Assembly (NCBI RefSeq): GCF_001640805.2
Contig: NC_066843.1
Span: forward strand, 1,831,777-1,895,776
DNA from: Lates calcarifer
Taxonomy: Eukaryota; Chordata; Actinopteri; Centropomidae
Reading direction: 5' to 3'
DNA: 64,000 bases
Position numbers and translations under genes: made by a program. Shown here one piece after another: positions 1-13,500 of the stretch (positions are counted from its first letter, which is position 1; each line of letters starts with the position of its first letter). Below the pieces are notes generated by a model. The model had not been told where the DNA came from. It searched no databases and saw nothing but the letters and a program-made list of their open reading frames with translations.

Positions 1-641
1 AGAGTAAAATACCGCCTCCATGTAAATGTATCAGTAATAGCCTTCCAGTAATATACAGTGACACTGAAAGGAGCCATTCCCTCTGCATAATGACTTCTCT
101 TACCCCATATACTTTAAGCACATTCTCATCATAATACTTCTGTGAATTTGCTTCAGTAAACATATAAAGAATTTAGAGTATATTTCCATGTGGTTCTTCA
201 ACTTTCAGTTTAGTGAAGGATCTAAACTCTTCTATCTTTGGGCCACGTGGCAGAAGAAGTGATCTGCATTAAAACAGACAGTACATTATGAATTCAAGTA
301 TCAATTTTAAAACGAAAAATGAGCAGCATCCCTAAAAATGATACTGGATTAATTTCACTTTGTCTTTGAGTTCAACCTCCATAAAAGTCCTGTCTTGGTT
401 TCCTGTTATGGGGGAGGTGATGCTCACAAACTTTGACCATGTCCTCGTCCTCAGTCAAACAAACAGCCTATTTCAAAGGTGAAAGTCCATGGTTTTCCAC
501 TTGAAAAGAAAAAAACATCCTCTCATTTATTTCCAAATGTGACACTGTGCTTCCTAATACCTTGGGGACTGATGTGTCCGTAGTTCCAGGTCGGTTCCCA
601 ACAGTACAGCAGTGCTGCGTTAACCTCTTTTCCGTACCCCT

Positions 642-669
642 ACACACACACAAACACACCCACACACAC
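642..669. repeat. Imperfect (CA)n microsatellite
   Basis: The stretch is built almost only of CA dinucleotides, interrupted by two AA/CC variants. It is read through by short open frames on both strands, whose His/Thr-rich or Val/Cys-rich composition is explained by the repeat. Confidence 0.9.
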
Positions 670-1427
670 TCCAAGGTAACTGTGGGTAGCAGAGCCCCAA
701 AGCTTCGTCGTCCAGGACAAATTGGTAGCAAGCGGCTCATTTACTCGGAGCCGTCATGAATGGACTGTGCCGTGACTGTGTAAACAAGTGCAAAGACTCC
801 CAAGGGCATTCCTGCATAAATAATGACTCCAAGAGATGTTTGCCATTTGTACCACTCACTGGTTGCAGACATGGGTCAGCTAGTCTCCTCTGTGGGGAGT
901 CTTCAGTAAACAACAGGCGCCGTGTCCATTAACGACTGTGTGAAAAAAGTTTACCTGGTCACAGGTGCAAGGGCTCGTCTCCCAGGCTGGGGGATATTGG
1001 GAATTTATTTGGCTTTTCCCTCGCTTGTTTGGAAGCATTTGGTTTTCTGACTTAGAGGCTTTGGTCTGAACCATAGCAGAAGTTAATGTTTACGAGTTTA
1101 CTTCATTATATGTTTGTATTTGGTTGGTTGGTGCCTGGTTTTAAAGCAAGCCAGGACTCAGAAACCAAGCCACATGGACTCAGAACTGTTTTTTTTTTTT
1201 TCCTTTGCCATGTGGACTCACGTTTGAGGGATTGTGTTTTGTCACCCTGTCGGGGTAGAGATTTTTGGCTGCAGGTGAGGAGTCAAAATGCATCACATCC
1301 CCCTGTCATTGTAGCCGAGCACAGACTTGTCTACTCTAATAACACATAAAGCAGTAGCTGAGCACGAGCGCCATTTATTCTTTTGGTTTTAGTCGTCTTT
1401 GCAAGCGTGATGAGCTGGGCAAGCTTT

Positions 1428-1446
1428 GTGTTGTTGTTGTTGTTGT
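1428..1446. repeat. (TTG)n trinucleotide repeat
   Basis: About six TGT/TTG units occur in a row between 1428 and 1446, giving a poly-Leu or poly-Val reading in the overlapping frames. Confidence 0.85.
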
Positions 1447-2197
1447 GGAGGGTAAAGCAGCAGTTATTAGTACTCCTGAATTCAGTAGTAATATTCTCAC
1501 CTCACCAAATGAACCACGCTGAAGGATCCATCACTCTGAGTTTGATTAAATTTCTCCAAACCTTCTCTGTGTGAAAGCACGTGAGGTTGACATTACAGGA
1601 GGGAGTAAATGTGGCTGTGAGCAGTGCTCGGTCTTATTTTGATGAAGCTGTTCAGGTTAGTGTGTGACTGCAAATCTCTGTTGCTATGACTAAACAGTCA
1701 GTAGAACGCGCTCTTACTTTTTAAAAAAATGTAAAGAGGAAACGACATGCTGTTACCTAAATGAAAAGCGTTTATCCTCTGTATGGGGGGTATTTACTGC
1801 ATCTCAGACTTGTCAGGCTTAACTCTAGATTGTCAGAACATTCATCAGGCTAAGCTGTGCTCTGAAACAAATATTAACAGTGCTGGGTGTTAACATGCTG
1901 GCATTTAGAATGTAACATCTATTTTAGCTTTATTCCAACATTAAACATTTGACATTTACGATTTTAAAACACCCAATTCAATTTATTCAAGGGGAATGTA
2001 TTTATTTTATTGCAATGTCCTGGTCTCTTTTGTTCCTGTACACTACACTACACATCCACATACATGCTCTTTATGTATAGTATCTATATTTTTGTGTTTC
2101 ATGTGTCATAGTGTACAGAGTAGGTCTGTTCTTGTACTACCTTTTGCTGCTTCCCATATCCTCTAAGGTTTACCTCTCTTAGGTAGATATACCATGG

Positions 2198-2222
2198 TAA
2201 CATGCCAATGATTGGCATGTTA
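2198..2222. repeat. Perfect 11-bp inverted repeat
   Basis: The arms 2198-2208 and 2212-2222 are exact reverse complements (core AACATGCCAA / TTGGCATGTT) around a 3-nt TGA spacer. It can form a tight hairpin. It could be a palindromic protein-binding site or a remnant of a repeat end; nothing adjacent decides between these. Confidence 0.8.
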
Positions 2223-4505
2223 ATAGCAGCATGCTGTGTTAGCGGTAATCTCTATCACCAGCTGAGGGCTCACGAGAAGTCAGGTTTAGAGGTATCCTGT
2301 CATGAAATCATCCATTGGTGGTGCTGGATGAAAAATTCAGGTGGTGTTTCAAGGTCCTCGGGAGTTGTCGTCTTGGGACATTGAATGTGTGCAACAAATT
2401 TCTCGGCAAACCATCCAATATTTGTTGAGCAATTTCACTTTGAACTAAAGTGACGGACCGACCGACTGACCGAGCGTCTTCCCCACAGCCACGTAACTAC
2501 TGTGGCTAAAAGCTGCCACTGAACTGTACCGATCCTCCTCGTCTTCACTTTGCTCAGGAAGCAGTGGGGCACTGACCTGATATCATCTCCGGCTCCGTGA
2601 GCATTATGTTCTTTTTGACTGTGGTTACTGCGCGTCAGTAGCTGCCGTGAACTACTGTCAGCTGTGTTTTTTAGACGGCCACCCAGGCTGCAAGCAGCAC
2701 CCCCAATTGTGTTGCATAATTGTGTGGCATATAGGTTTCCGCTCCAAGCGTGGGTTTGAGGGAGAATGGAAAGCAAGATGATGTGTCAGTGGGAGAGAAG
2801 GGAAGAAATAAAGAGGAAGACAAAACAACACCTACTCCTCATTAGCTTAAACACTGCATGTATCCGTTATCCTGTAAGATAACATTTGAAGAAGAAGGAA
2901 GAAAAAAAAAAGAAAGAAAGCGGAAGCCCACATCCACTGCGCCACAACATGGGATGGAGATATAAAACAAATCTCCACACTTAGACTCTGCCATCTGTTC
3001 ATCTTGGAGAAGAGCATGCCTTTGCGACACTTTTTTCTCCCCTCCCTTAGAAACCATCAAGCTCTCTCAGAAACCAGACAGCTTGACAAAGTGACACGCC
3101 TGGATGCCAACCCTGTGGCTGCATGTTTTCTTTTCCCCTCTCCTTTAGAATTTCACTTGTTTTTTCCAGATAGTTTGCATATCTAAATCCAGTTTTTGAT
3201 AGCATATGCGAAATACAATGTGACATAATACAATTTGAGCTCCATGTGAGAAATGGGATTATCTTGGTCGTGATTGTCAGCGCTGTGTTACAGTAATCAC
3301 TTTCTTCCAGGAGCGAAGACGTGACTCACTCACAACTTGACCTGCTGTCATTATCTATTCACTCTGACAGTATTTATGCATTTGGCTCGATATTTTGTTT
3401 TCCTTCAGGTGAATTAGAAATGAATTTGGAAATAGAATAAATAAATAAAGGAATGATGAAAAAATGAGTAATCCCCCTGCAAATTGGAACAAGGAGTAAA
3501 TCCCACCGGCAGTAAATCCCCCCACTTTTTCTATCTCTCTCTCCTCTCTCCCTCTCTCAAAATGTTGTGGATGCGTCAGAGGAAGTGGTCGATCGTCACA
3601 CAGCAGAAAGGCATGGGCTTCTTCTCTGTGCTCTCCACAGCCAGGCTTACTCCCCAGTGGTCTAATTGATACAGGATGTGTTTTCCAGGTCTCCAGCGGA
3701 AGGTCACATCACGTGAGTGCAACACACTGTGGAGACGTACAGACCTGTAGATGTTGCAGAAATCATGCATTTGTATTTTTTTCCTTATGTTGCACCCATT
3801 CTGGTTTATTTACCAGCTGATTGGCTGTAGAAGCCAGTTCATGTATTTCAGAGCAAAAGCTGCACCTGTTGAGCTGTTAATCCATAAAAACAGCCAGAAA
3901 TCTGATGTGAAATCAGTTTAAAATAGGCAACTTAACCTTGCATCTATGGCTGGGTATCCTGGGTATCATTTTTGTTACCTGCACCTGAATCAAGACAATA
4001 CTCGTCGAAGACGAATCAAAGTTAATATTTAGTATTAGTAATAATCCAATCAAAGAATAAGTAAACCAGACTAATAATAATTGACAGTTTTTCATACTCA
4101 GCTGAGTCCCCAAAAAGTATAGGAGGTATGTCACCTGGTCTTATTCAAGTTTTCCCTCGCTATCACCTAATTTAGACATTTCACACTTTCAGGATCAGAG
4201 GTAATCCTGTCAGTGGCTAATGCAGCAGAACCTTCATGGTGCAGATTCACCAAAACCCCAAAGAAATATCAGCTAGAAAACAAAATAGGGCTTAGGTTGA
4301 AGCCCACAGTTAACTCAGTGACCCATGGTGACGTTATACATCCTGTTTAAATACCCTAAAGCACGATGACTGTTTTAGTGATGTGTTGAAAATTTCTGGA
4401 AATGCAGGAAACAGATTTTGAATTGTGTTAAAAATCTTTTTCAATTTCTTTAGAAACATGTCAGTGTGTCACAGTTTCTCAGTTCAGTGAATGTCTGCCA
4501 TTTTA
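2223..4505. other. Non-coding DNA with no supported gene
   Basis: The block contains a short GACC/GACT-like run near 2450-2475 and A-rich tracts near 2900. A splice-like segment at 3643-3690 has a pyrimidine-rich acceptor but a poor donor. A TCACGTGA octamer lies at 3709-3716. No frame shows recognisable protein sequence. Confidence 0.65.
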
Positions 4506-4507
4506 TT

Positions 4508-4595
4508 TGAAAAACCACTGAAGTGATTAACCAGTTGTCAAAATAGTCGTGATGGATTTTATTTTGATCAACTAATTAAGTAATTCACTGCAACT
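4508..4595 (+). repeat. Copy of a teleost TAAT-rich dispersed repeat (end fragment)
   Basis: The wording runs GAAAAACCACTG..., then GTCAAAATAGT..., TTTTGATCAACTAATTAAG and ends ACTGCAAC. This matches, in order and spacing, one end of a dispersed repeat I know from many teleost genomes, whose copies end in a 'GATCGACTAATCGATTAATC...TTGCAGC' type sequence. Other copies in this window are at 17176-17231, 21749-22020 and 57511-57768. I believe the family is a non-autonomous DNA transposon, but I am unsure of its formal name. The copy is strongly diverged and truncated. Confidence 0.6.
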
Positions 4596-4705
4596 CCACA
4601 TTTTTACATTTTAATTAATGAATTAGAGGTGCACTTTGTCTACATGCTACCTGTAATTACTGCCAACTTACTGCACATTACTTGTTGATGGAAAATTTCC
4701 TAGTA

Positions 4706-4728
4706 ATATATATATATATATATATATA
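4706..4728. repeat. (AT)n microsatellite
   Basis: A run of about eleven AT units is followed by a second short TATATAT block, giving a highly flexible, low-melting stretch. Confidence 0.95.
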
Positions 4729-4729
4729 A

Positions 4730-6178
4730 ATATATATTTTAAATAAGACATATAAGTCTGTAAATGAAGGGAGTGACGACATGGCAAAAACAGCTGAGGA
4801 CTCAAAGAGTTAAAACAGCAGTGACGCATTAATTGTGGACATGGAAAAAGAGACACATGAATCACCTTTCCTCCTGACTGCCATGGATTAAGTGGAGCAC
4901 GTGTCTCTCTGTGTTTTGGGCATTGGTATCTGGGCGATACACCCCTCCCACCCACCTCTGCCAAGAGGTGACACATGGCCGGCTATGCATCATTTTTTGA
5001 GTGTTTGGCTGAAGCCTCGTCCTCTCTCCACGGCCCCTCAGCCTGCTTCCACAACCCGTAAAGAGGACATCCATCAGGACAGGTGTAATTTGCCATGCAG
5101 TCACGCTTCTCTGCTAATACAATTTGTTAAGCAGTTGTTAAGTGTGTGTGTGTGTTTTTGTGTGTGTGTGAATCTACAGTATGACCCTTATGTTTTTCAG
5201 GGATTTGGTTTTGCTTTGTTTTCTTTGAACTTTGCTTCACTTTTAGTTTTCATTCACGTCCTTTGAATTTTCCCCCGTTTTTTAAGGACACTGACGATCA
5301 TAATTGGCTCGTTGGCTAATTAAATTTTGTTCTATCAAAAATAATTAAGAATTTGTTCAAAGAAAGGCAAACTTCTCTTTTAATCCCGTTGAACATGGTC
5401 TAGATGAAAAGAGCCCTGAGCTTTCAACTCATGGAGATACAATGATAATTTGCAGGCTTAACTGGTATTCGGTGGGTGAAAGTAACATGGCAGTCTATGA
5501 TGGCCCACGCTACGTACTTCACACTCCAAACTATTTGTTGCTCAGTGACATTGAGGTGACCCAGAAAATTCTATGTCATTAAATGCTTGGAGGATTTTTC
5601 GGCGCTGACCACAGTTTGTTCCCAGCTCAACAACAACATGTCGCTTGTTTCTCTCACTGGAGTTTTGAGTGTCATCTTTTTGTCTGTCCTGCCGTAATGA
5701 AATTCCACAATTACCGGGCTCTTCAGGTCTGTTTGTTTTGTTTTCCTGCTGCTTCCCCCGGTCTTGCATCACAGTCACAGCTTTGCACTGAATGCTACCA
5801 AATGGGTTTCCTAGATACCCTCACACAATGCAGTTTAATTCTGGTTACACAACACTAGATGTCACTCCAATGTTCTGAGATTAGTTTGATGTGACTGCAT
5901 TTGCCCACAACCTAGGTGGACATCCCTATTCGCCTTTTAGTGCGTTTCCACACATCAGCTTGCATGCTTTCACATCAGATTACATCACATATCCCCACAG
6001 TTAACCATGGATCAAATGCTTGTGTCATCCAAGTCGAAGATGCTGTCTCAGATAAGCAGATTTAAAGTGTGTGTTATTTGAGCAGAAAACTGAAGAGGGG
6101 TTAGCGCTGTGGTGTGATCCTGGGTCTCAAGGGGAGGCTCCCGCTTGTCAGAATGTGCTGTTGCAGGATCTTCCTGAT
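4730..6178. other. Non-coding DNA with no supported gene
   Basis: The block contains a GT microsatellite at 5142-5170. Overlapping short frames on both strands at 4.9-5.3 kb have no recognisable domains. Confidence 0.6.
5142..5170. repeat. (GT)n microsatellite, interrupted
   Basis: Two GT runs are separated by a short T-run. Confidence 0.9.
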
Positions 6179-6179
6179 G

Positions 6180-6222
6180 AAGTCATTAAGAAGTCATTAA
6201 GAAACCATTAAGAATCATTAAG
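6180..6222. repeat. 11-bp minisatellite, about four units
   Basis: The unit AAGTCATTAAG occurs twice exactly, followed by two variants (AAACCATTAAG and AATCATTAAG, the last one base shorter). Each unit contains a CATTAA motif, so the tract presents an array of AT-rich homeodomain-like half sites at 10-11 bp spacing. It may be just a local slippage expansion. Confidence 0.9.
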
Positions 6223-9200
6223 TCGGCGAGGTGGCACTCCAATGCGCGCACAGCGAAGCGCCAGGCATCAGGAAAACTTGTTAATCACGCAGTTTATTTG
6301 TTTCCCCAGTGTGAGACTGTAAATACTATGACAGTGTGTTGAAGTGTGCATCCTAATGAAAGTCTGTATTAGCTCCTCTGCCAGTGTGTGAACGCCCGTC
6401 TCTAGAGGGGCCACTCTCATCATCACACGATGGCTGCCTCCTCGCCAGCTAACCCTCTAAAGCAATAAACAAGAGCACGCGTTTCTGATTCTGTTCACTT
6501 ATTTTCCCCTTAATCGGCCAGGTGGCTGATTTATAAAATGGCAGAGATATCAGGGAGCCCTTTGTTTTTGTCCTCTCTGTTTCGATTTGTGATCTTTGGG
6601 CGGCACGCTCACATATTTGTGTGAGTATGTGTGTCGCCAAGTGTCTGCACTTGTCATGCATATAGACATAGTATGGTGTTTTTCTAGCTGATTGTACGCG
6701 ACCACTAGAAGCCCCATACTGTGACAGGTCGTCAGGAGGAGGGCGCTGCTTGAAAAACCACTGAAGAGCTCTTATCTTACTCATTAGGCCAGAGCGAGAT
6801 GTTGCTTTCCCACATAATTATCTCCATACAGTAAATCTCTCATTAGGAGGTCCCTCTAAACCGAACCCTCAGAGACACAGGGCCATATCCAGGATGAGGA
6901 GGAAGGGACGAAGGCTCAGGTGCCTCCTGGCGCTGCTATCAGCCAGAATTAGACTCCATGGGTTGACTGCTGATTTAAAAAAGTAGGTGAGAATAAAAGG
7001 TAACTTTACAACTTGTATGTCATTTCTGTCTAGATTTTTTATGAAGACATAAAGACATAATACATAAATGAACATATTGTATATAGCTCATGAAAGAGAA
7101 CAGTTAGTAAAGTAAAAAGTAAAAAAGTAAAAAGCAAACCAAAAAAAAAAAAAAGAAGCCAGTCATTTTAGGTTCAACAGCAGTTCGCAGCAGATATAAA
7201 ACGAGGTCTGGCAATGAGCACTTTGACTTACAAGATTTGTAAGCAGCACAAGACAACAAACTACTTCAAAGAGGCTGAATCATCTGTTCCCAAATTGGAG
7301 GTGCATCAGTCAGGAAAAAACTGAAATACTCTTTAACTTGTCAAGGAGACCAAGATTGAAAAATCATGTGCCAAACAGGTAGTAAGATTTGTAGAAAGGA
7401 GCTCAAACGCTGCGGGATGTGATGCATGAGGCTGTGCGGTGTGATGGCTGACTAACTAACCTGAAGTGGCAAACAGGAAAAGCCTTTGCTTCCCATCCTT
7501 TCTTTGATTTTCCTGTTTTCCTGTTATCTCATATTCTTTCCCCTTTCAGTGGCTACATTTTTCTGTCATGGACACCATTACTGTGCTAGCTATCACATCG
7601 CGTGATAAAAAATTTCATGCAATTAGCTGCATTGGCTTTCCTCAGGTTGCAAAAAAACAACAAAGGCGTGCAGCTGAAGTTTATGTTTTTCACTTTGAAA
7701 CTGTGAGAGGCTGCTTACGTCCTGATAACCAAGAAAACAGGGGAAAAAAAACAATATTCTCTTTTTTTTCATTTGATAGAATCAGTGCTTACATTTACAA
7801 CAAAGCATGGCACTCTGACACAGGAGACTGCTCCTCTTCTGCCTTTTTCCCACCGTTAGTCAGGGTTGGTCTCTTTCATCCATGATCGTAATCTTCCTCC
7901 AACCTTAAGCCAGTAGCTTTTGTGGCTGTGATCAGAAAACAGTCACATGAATCATTTCTGTAATGTCATGCATTTTGGACAGTACCTGATGTCATCCTGC
8001 TGATAGGGGCGTCATATCAGGAAACACTTATGGGTTGAGCATTCTTTTCTTCTCTTAAGTTCATTATTGACCTTTAAAACAGGAGTTTGATGACAGGAAA
8101 GCACCAATATGGGCGAAGATTATTGTTGTTGGTCTTAGTTTTGGGAAGACGTCTGTTCTTTACATCCATTCTTTTCTCAGGCAGTTTGATCGGTTGCTCT
8201 ACCAGACTATGGCGTAATCTGACGCAGTTCATCTTAGAGTCTTTCCGAGTCTTTTCCAGTGTCTAACTCAGAGGTTCAAGCCTGGATGCTAGAAATTCTG
8301 GTCCCTCTGACAACCGCTCCTCAGCAGCTCTGACACGATAAATATCTGTCATCCCTGACATGTTCCAGAGTTCCTGTCCAGCTCTGGGGCCTCTGAATCA
8401 TTTAATGCCTCCCTCCCTGCCTGCTGCAACCGAACATCCAAAATAAACAATAAAAATGCAGGTGTGTTAAACAAAGAGTCTCATGTGATCGTACCCTAGT
8501 AACTCCCTGCATGAACCATTACTGCCGTTCAGCTGTTTGCAGCCATTGAAGAATATTGACTTAAATGCTGTCAAAATACCAGAAAAGCTGCATGACAGAT
8601 GGCTTTCAGCTGCCATATTTAGCTTATGGATGTGTCTTTGTCAGCAGATTTGGCTTGACACCTCTCCCCACTGCTTTTCTACCGGAAAAACACCACCCTC
8701 CCGCTGACCGTATGACCCGGGTCAACCAACTTCTCTCAGGGATTAATCCTCGTTGTGTGTAAACACATTAACTGGCAATTAATATGGAGATTCTGCTCCA
8801 GATGTGCTTGTAAAAGTGGAGTTTGGACTTGGCAAGCAGCTTTTCTGATCCATATGGGTTAGCTGCCGAAGCAATATTCCACCTGCTCCTGCCGCCATTA
8901 TTTTTCACACAGGCAAACAAATGCCCCAAATGAGAGTCACAGCTTTTGGTTTAGCGGCACTGATGAGGGAGGGTTGGGGGGGGGCGTCTCATTCTTGCAG
9001 CATTCATATACACCTGGTTAGTATGTGTTGAGACGTGGCGGAGAATCTGTTTCTGCTCTTCCGTTATGCTAATTTCAGTCCTCCCACACTTGGAACATGA
9101 TGATGTGAGGGTTTCATCAACAGCTGCAACTGTCGAGTGAAACAACATTACTGCAGTATCAGTAGTTTTCTGTCAACTAGTTAAACTCGACAAACTTTCG

Positions 9201-10374
9201 CTGTCGGATTGCATTGATAACGCAGAAGAAAATGATGTAAAATGTGGAAATAGTCAAAGCCTGTAGCAGTGGCTCAATCCCGTCTGTGGCATTTCACCTC
9301 ACCTGCTAACTCACACACAGACGGCCCAGGATCTCTCAAACAAATTGAACCGAATTGTGCTAAATTACTTTTTTTATCGATCTGGCTTATTTTCAGGCCA
9401 TGTAATTTAATCCTCCTATTACTAGGCCTATATATCATCTTTGTTTATAAAGAAAGGGCGATCAATAGAAAATAATAGTGACTCTCTTTGAAAATGAATC
9501 AATGTGAAACATGATGCTGCAGTATTATCATTCAAAACCAGTGTGGCAACCTGATCTGCCTCAGATGTACTGTCACAGCTTCAGTGGCAAAGGTCTTATC
9601 TGACTGGCAGCACGGAGGCATTAAAATAAAACTAACAGGGAAAATAACACACTGAAACAGATAAAGCTTGTGCTGTGTGTCAACCAGAAACTTAATTTTT
9701 ACCCTCTGCATTGGATGGCTGTCGCGTTCGCCTGTTGCTTTTGCAGTCCTCTGCTTTTCTCAGTCAGGTGCATGCAGGTCACAGCTGAGATATTGTGTAA
9801 TTCCTGCTGAGATGATCAGTCGCATCAACCAGCTGCAGAAAGAGTGATTGCGTACAAGCTCTGTTAACTCCTGTTCTCATCAGGATTTCTTCAAAAACAC
9901 CCACTAATTCAGAATTCAGAGCAGCAGCAAAACAAGTGGCTAGTTTTCATGTGTCACGCATCCTCTCAGTTTTTTTTTCCTCCAAGAATTGCAGCACTCT
10001 CATCATCCACTAGATAGGCTCCATGATAAAAATATAAATGTATGCATATTTTAAAGCTGTCCTCAGTTGGAAGTACACACCTTTTTAACGTGAACAATCA
10101 CAGTATCCCCAAGCTGGTTGCATCAGTTCCTTATTGTCTTTCTGCCTGTGCTCCAGTGTGATTGAAAAGCAGGTGCGCAGCAAGACATTGATCTTATTTT
10201 TGACTTGACTTGTTACTCTTGTATTAAAACTCATCAAATGTTCGTTTTGGATACAACAATAAAACCTCACATGCAGATATTAACCTTGATAGTTCACTGC
10301 TTTTATAGTTGAATATAGACATTAATGCAGACCCTGAAAAAAGACAGAAAAGATGTTGTAATATTCCATGTGTA
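6223..10374. other. Non-coding DNA with no supported gene
   Basis: The block contains A-rich slippage tracts at about 7107-7155 and a G-run near 8977. No frame longer than 111 codons occurs. The sequence looks unique, with no recognisable transposon end. The 8.5-9.2 kb part is richer in TAAT-like words and could hold regulatory elements, but nothing here proves that. Confidence 0.6.
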
Positions 10375-10582
10375 TTAAAGGGTCTATTTTTAAGATTTGC
10401 TATTACTACATAGCATAACATTACCAGCATTACCAGCTGTCTAGCAGAAACAAGTTCAGCATCTAATCCCTTTACTCGCCAAAAGCTGCACCAGAAAGCA
10501 GCACCAGTGTTTTCATTCTAGCTTTATTACTTCTTCTGCTGAAGTTAGCACGCTAACCAGCTAGCCACAGCCCAGCTGGCGA
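10375..10582 (-). mobile_element. Inverted, diverged copy of the 15.06-15.39 kb MITE-like repeat
   Basis: Read on the minus strand, this segment matches the right part of the element at 15059-15392. Both carry AGCTGGTTAGC[A/G]TGCTAACTTCAG followed by AGAA and, about 140-170 bp later, a block with GCTATGTAG[C/T]AATAGCAAA and an end CCTTTA. The outer end lies near 10375. The other terminal inverted repeat is not recognisable, so the copy is truncated or too diverged. Confidence 0.7.
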
Positions 10583-13500
10583 AGATTTTATTATGTAACC
10601 AATAGGACTCAATAGGACTCTCAAGGACCAGCAAATTCCACTTTATTATTGTGTAACACTAGATCTTATTTGGCAGGAAATTGGTTTACTACAAAAAGAA
10701 GTTTTATAGCACAGATCAGAGGAGGACTGGTCATGTGGCAGAGAGAGGACTTAAGGGTTCAGTATGCTACAAACTAACAAGTTCATAGAAAGGATTGAAA
10801 ACAAACTGCAGGAGAAGAATCTGCCATTGTAGAAACAGGCAGTTGATGGTTAGTTACTGTACAAAAACTGGTGAACAGTGATGATCAATAATCAAGTTTG
10901 AGGGATATTAATGTCAAATATTCCACTTCTTGCTGGGAAATTGAGGCAGTGAGGAAAGAAAATCTAATATAGATCTTCTTCAGTAAATGAAAACATAAAA
11001 CAAACCAATATGCTCCATGTGACAGGAAGCAGTGGGATTTGTAGGATATGTGACTTTAATTTTGATAAACACTACCACCAATATCACCACTGGCCACAGA
11101 GGAATCACAATTAACTGGAGTATATTACTGCGTGTTCGTGTTTAAAAATGCTTCTCATAGCACTTTTAGAAGCAGTGGGGATGCTTTGGCTTAAATTAGA
11201 CATCAACAGTAAAAAACTAAAACAAGATACCAAGCTGCTAGCTGTTTTTTTCCAGTCACAGCCACAAACCTCCCACTCTCCGCCACATGGGGTCTGTCCT
11301 CCAGCTCAGCCCCGGATGGACTAGCAGTCCCCTGATGGTCGCATCCTTTCCCCTGAGGTCCGCCGTGTGCTGACGGGTAAAGGGGAGAGATGCACTAGCA
11401 GACGCTGGCCACAGTTGCTCTGCCTGGCATGAGCATCGTGTTGGCTCTGACCAGACCCGAGTCTTCCAAGAGCTCTGTCTTTTCCGGCCGGCCTGGGCTC
11501 CCGCATGGGGCCTGGCATGCTGAGCGTGAGCTTGGCATCCCGGACAAACAACAGGAGGTGGAGGCATCCTCGCTCTTTCTCTCTCCTGATGATCTGCTCC
11601 AAGGACGATTTCCCTTCTCTCGAAACTGGCTTCAGTTACGAACAAAACAGCAGCAGTGTTTACAGACCTTCAAAAGGAAGAGAACAAAACAAAAAGGAAC
11701 TGAGGGAATAGGTCTGATTTGCCTGATTCATACTGTATGGAATCACATCCAGGCTAATGAAATTGCTTTATTTGGATGCAGAAAATATATGCATTTGTGT
11801 TTAGTGAATCTGTGGTAGGACCTTGGCCTCTGTGCTTCAAAGCCAGAGCATATTTGCCAGACTCTCTCCATATCTGCTAATGATGGAATATAAACTAATG
11901 ACATGTGTTACTTCTGGGATAACACTATCCTGATAATCAGGCTGAATTGGCACTTTAGTTCACTTGGTTATGCAGTCTGACATCGTGTGCACGTTGGCCA
12001 GTTTCTGCTTAAGAGAGGTTGTTATTTTGCCTTCACCAGTCTGCAGTGACTGGCGTATCAGTTTCATCTGTTAGCAGTAGTGATTGCTAACAGCAGTCAA
12101 TGTGTTTGCTGAATGGCCTTAAGGTGGAAGTCATCAGCTTCATTTATAGCCTGATCTATGTTTAAAACATTATCACAGTGCATGTTTAATTTTGTGATTA
12201 ATTGTTTCAACGTGCAATGATGTTGTACATGTTGGGCATTCATAGACTCATTAGTTCTGTCCAATTAACATTCACTTTGTACATGTTTCATATTTTCACA
12301 TAAAAAAATGCAGTTTATCAATTTCACAGGCAAGTTGGCAGGCTGTGCATGCCGCAGTCTTGTTGTATGCAAAAAAGGTTCTATATACATGCATACATTT
12401 TTACACTGGTGCTTCAGAAATCAATCCACTAAGCGCCTCAGAAAACCTCCCAGCATTCAGAAAGGAAGATAAACAATCTAAAAGTATCGTTTAACAAACT
12501 TCCTGTGCCGAAGCTGCAATCTAGACAAGTGCAGAAATCGAAAATGTTTTTTGCAGCCTAGGGGTTTATGTGTTACTTACATCAATTCAAAACAGTTTCT
12601 ACAACTGTCTGAATGTGTTTTGCTTGTTCCCTTATGTCACACTGTGAAAGTTAGAAGTTGGAAAAGGTCAAAAGGGAACAGTGATGTGAAACCATCCAAA
12701 CCCTTCCTATTTATTATTCCAAAAGCCCTAAAAACACATGGCTTTTTTATTTGAATTACATCTCAATCACTGTTTTCTGTATGTCAGCATTAACATATTG
12801 ATCCCATACTGTGGCTAATGAGCTGGGAGCTACCTTCCTCACTTCTCCCACCACACTGACCGACCAACAGGAGATTTGAATCCTAACAACGTCCTTCAGG
12901 CATCACGTGACCGGAGGGAGCGTCTCATTTCCATACAGAGCTCTGCGGATGGCTAGTTTTCTGACCGCCCCAGCTGATGAAAATAAAGGAAACTGTATTT
13001 TAAAGCAGCGCCCTTCCTGCAACCCCCATAATTCATGCTGTTTATGATGTAAATATTTCACAGAGGTGAGATGACCCCACAGCATGGCAAAGGCCATTAA
13101 TAATCATAAAAAATATGTACCACCCTCCCAATGATTAATTGCATGCGTTTTGCATAATGCTTTGTTTGCGGTGAGCTTTAAGCAATTTACTATCAGCCAA
13201 CCAAACTGTCAAAGTAACCAAGGCTACTTCAAAGTGATTTTTGTCCCTTTATCACTAGTTACTCCACAGTTATCTCCATAAAGGCTCAAAGATGGAGTCA
13301 GCCTGCTATAAAACCAAGAATTGTGTGTTAATAAACAAGCATTATTGCAAATACTTGTCAAAAAGAGTAATTCCTAAAAATGTCATCAGTGGCTCCTAAG
13401 AGAGAAGAGTGCTGATGTGCTCCATACAAAAGTTGTATGATGAGTTTGGGCACTGTTAGAGACATCCTAATATTTTGTTTACTTCATTGATTAATTAATA

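Larger units (their letters stand above)
1..2190. other. Non-coding AT-rich DNA
   Basis: I see no supportable gene here. The block contains a CA-rich microsatellite near 642-669, a T-run near 1190, a (TTG)n run at about 1428-1446, and a palindromic E-box (CCACGTGG) at 243-250. The longest open frames are under 100 codons and are low in complexity or overlap the CA tract, so they look like chance frames. Confidence 0.7.

Noticed and set aside
3643..3690. 48-nt splice-like segment after a pyrimidine tract
   Set aside because: The acceptor is fair but the donor (CAG|GTCTCC) is poor, and there is no compatible neighbour exon.
11256..11818. Overlapping 129-codon frames on both strands
   Set aside because: They are mutually overlapping with no recognisable sequence, and are explained by locally higher GC and few stops.
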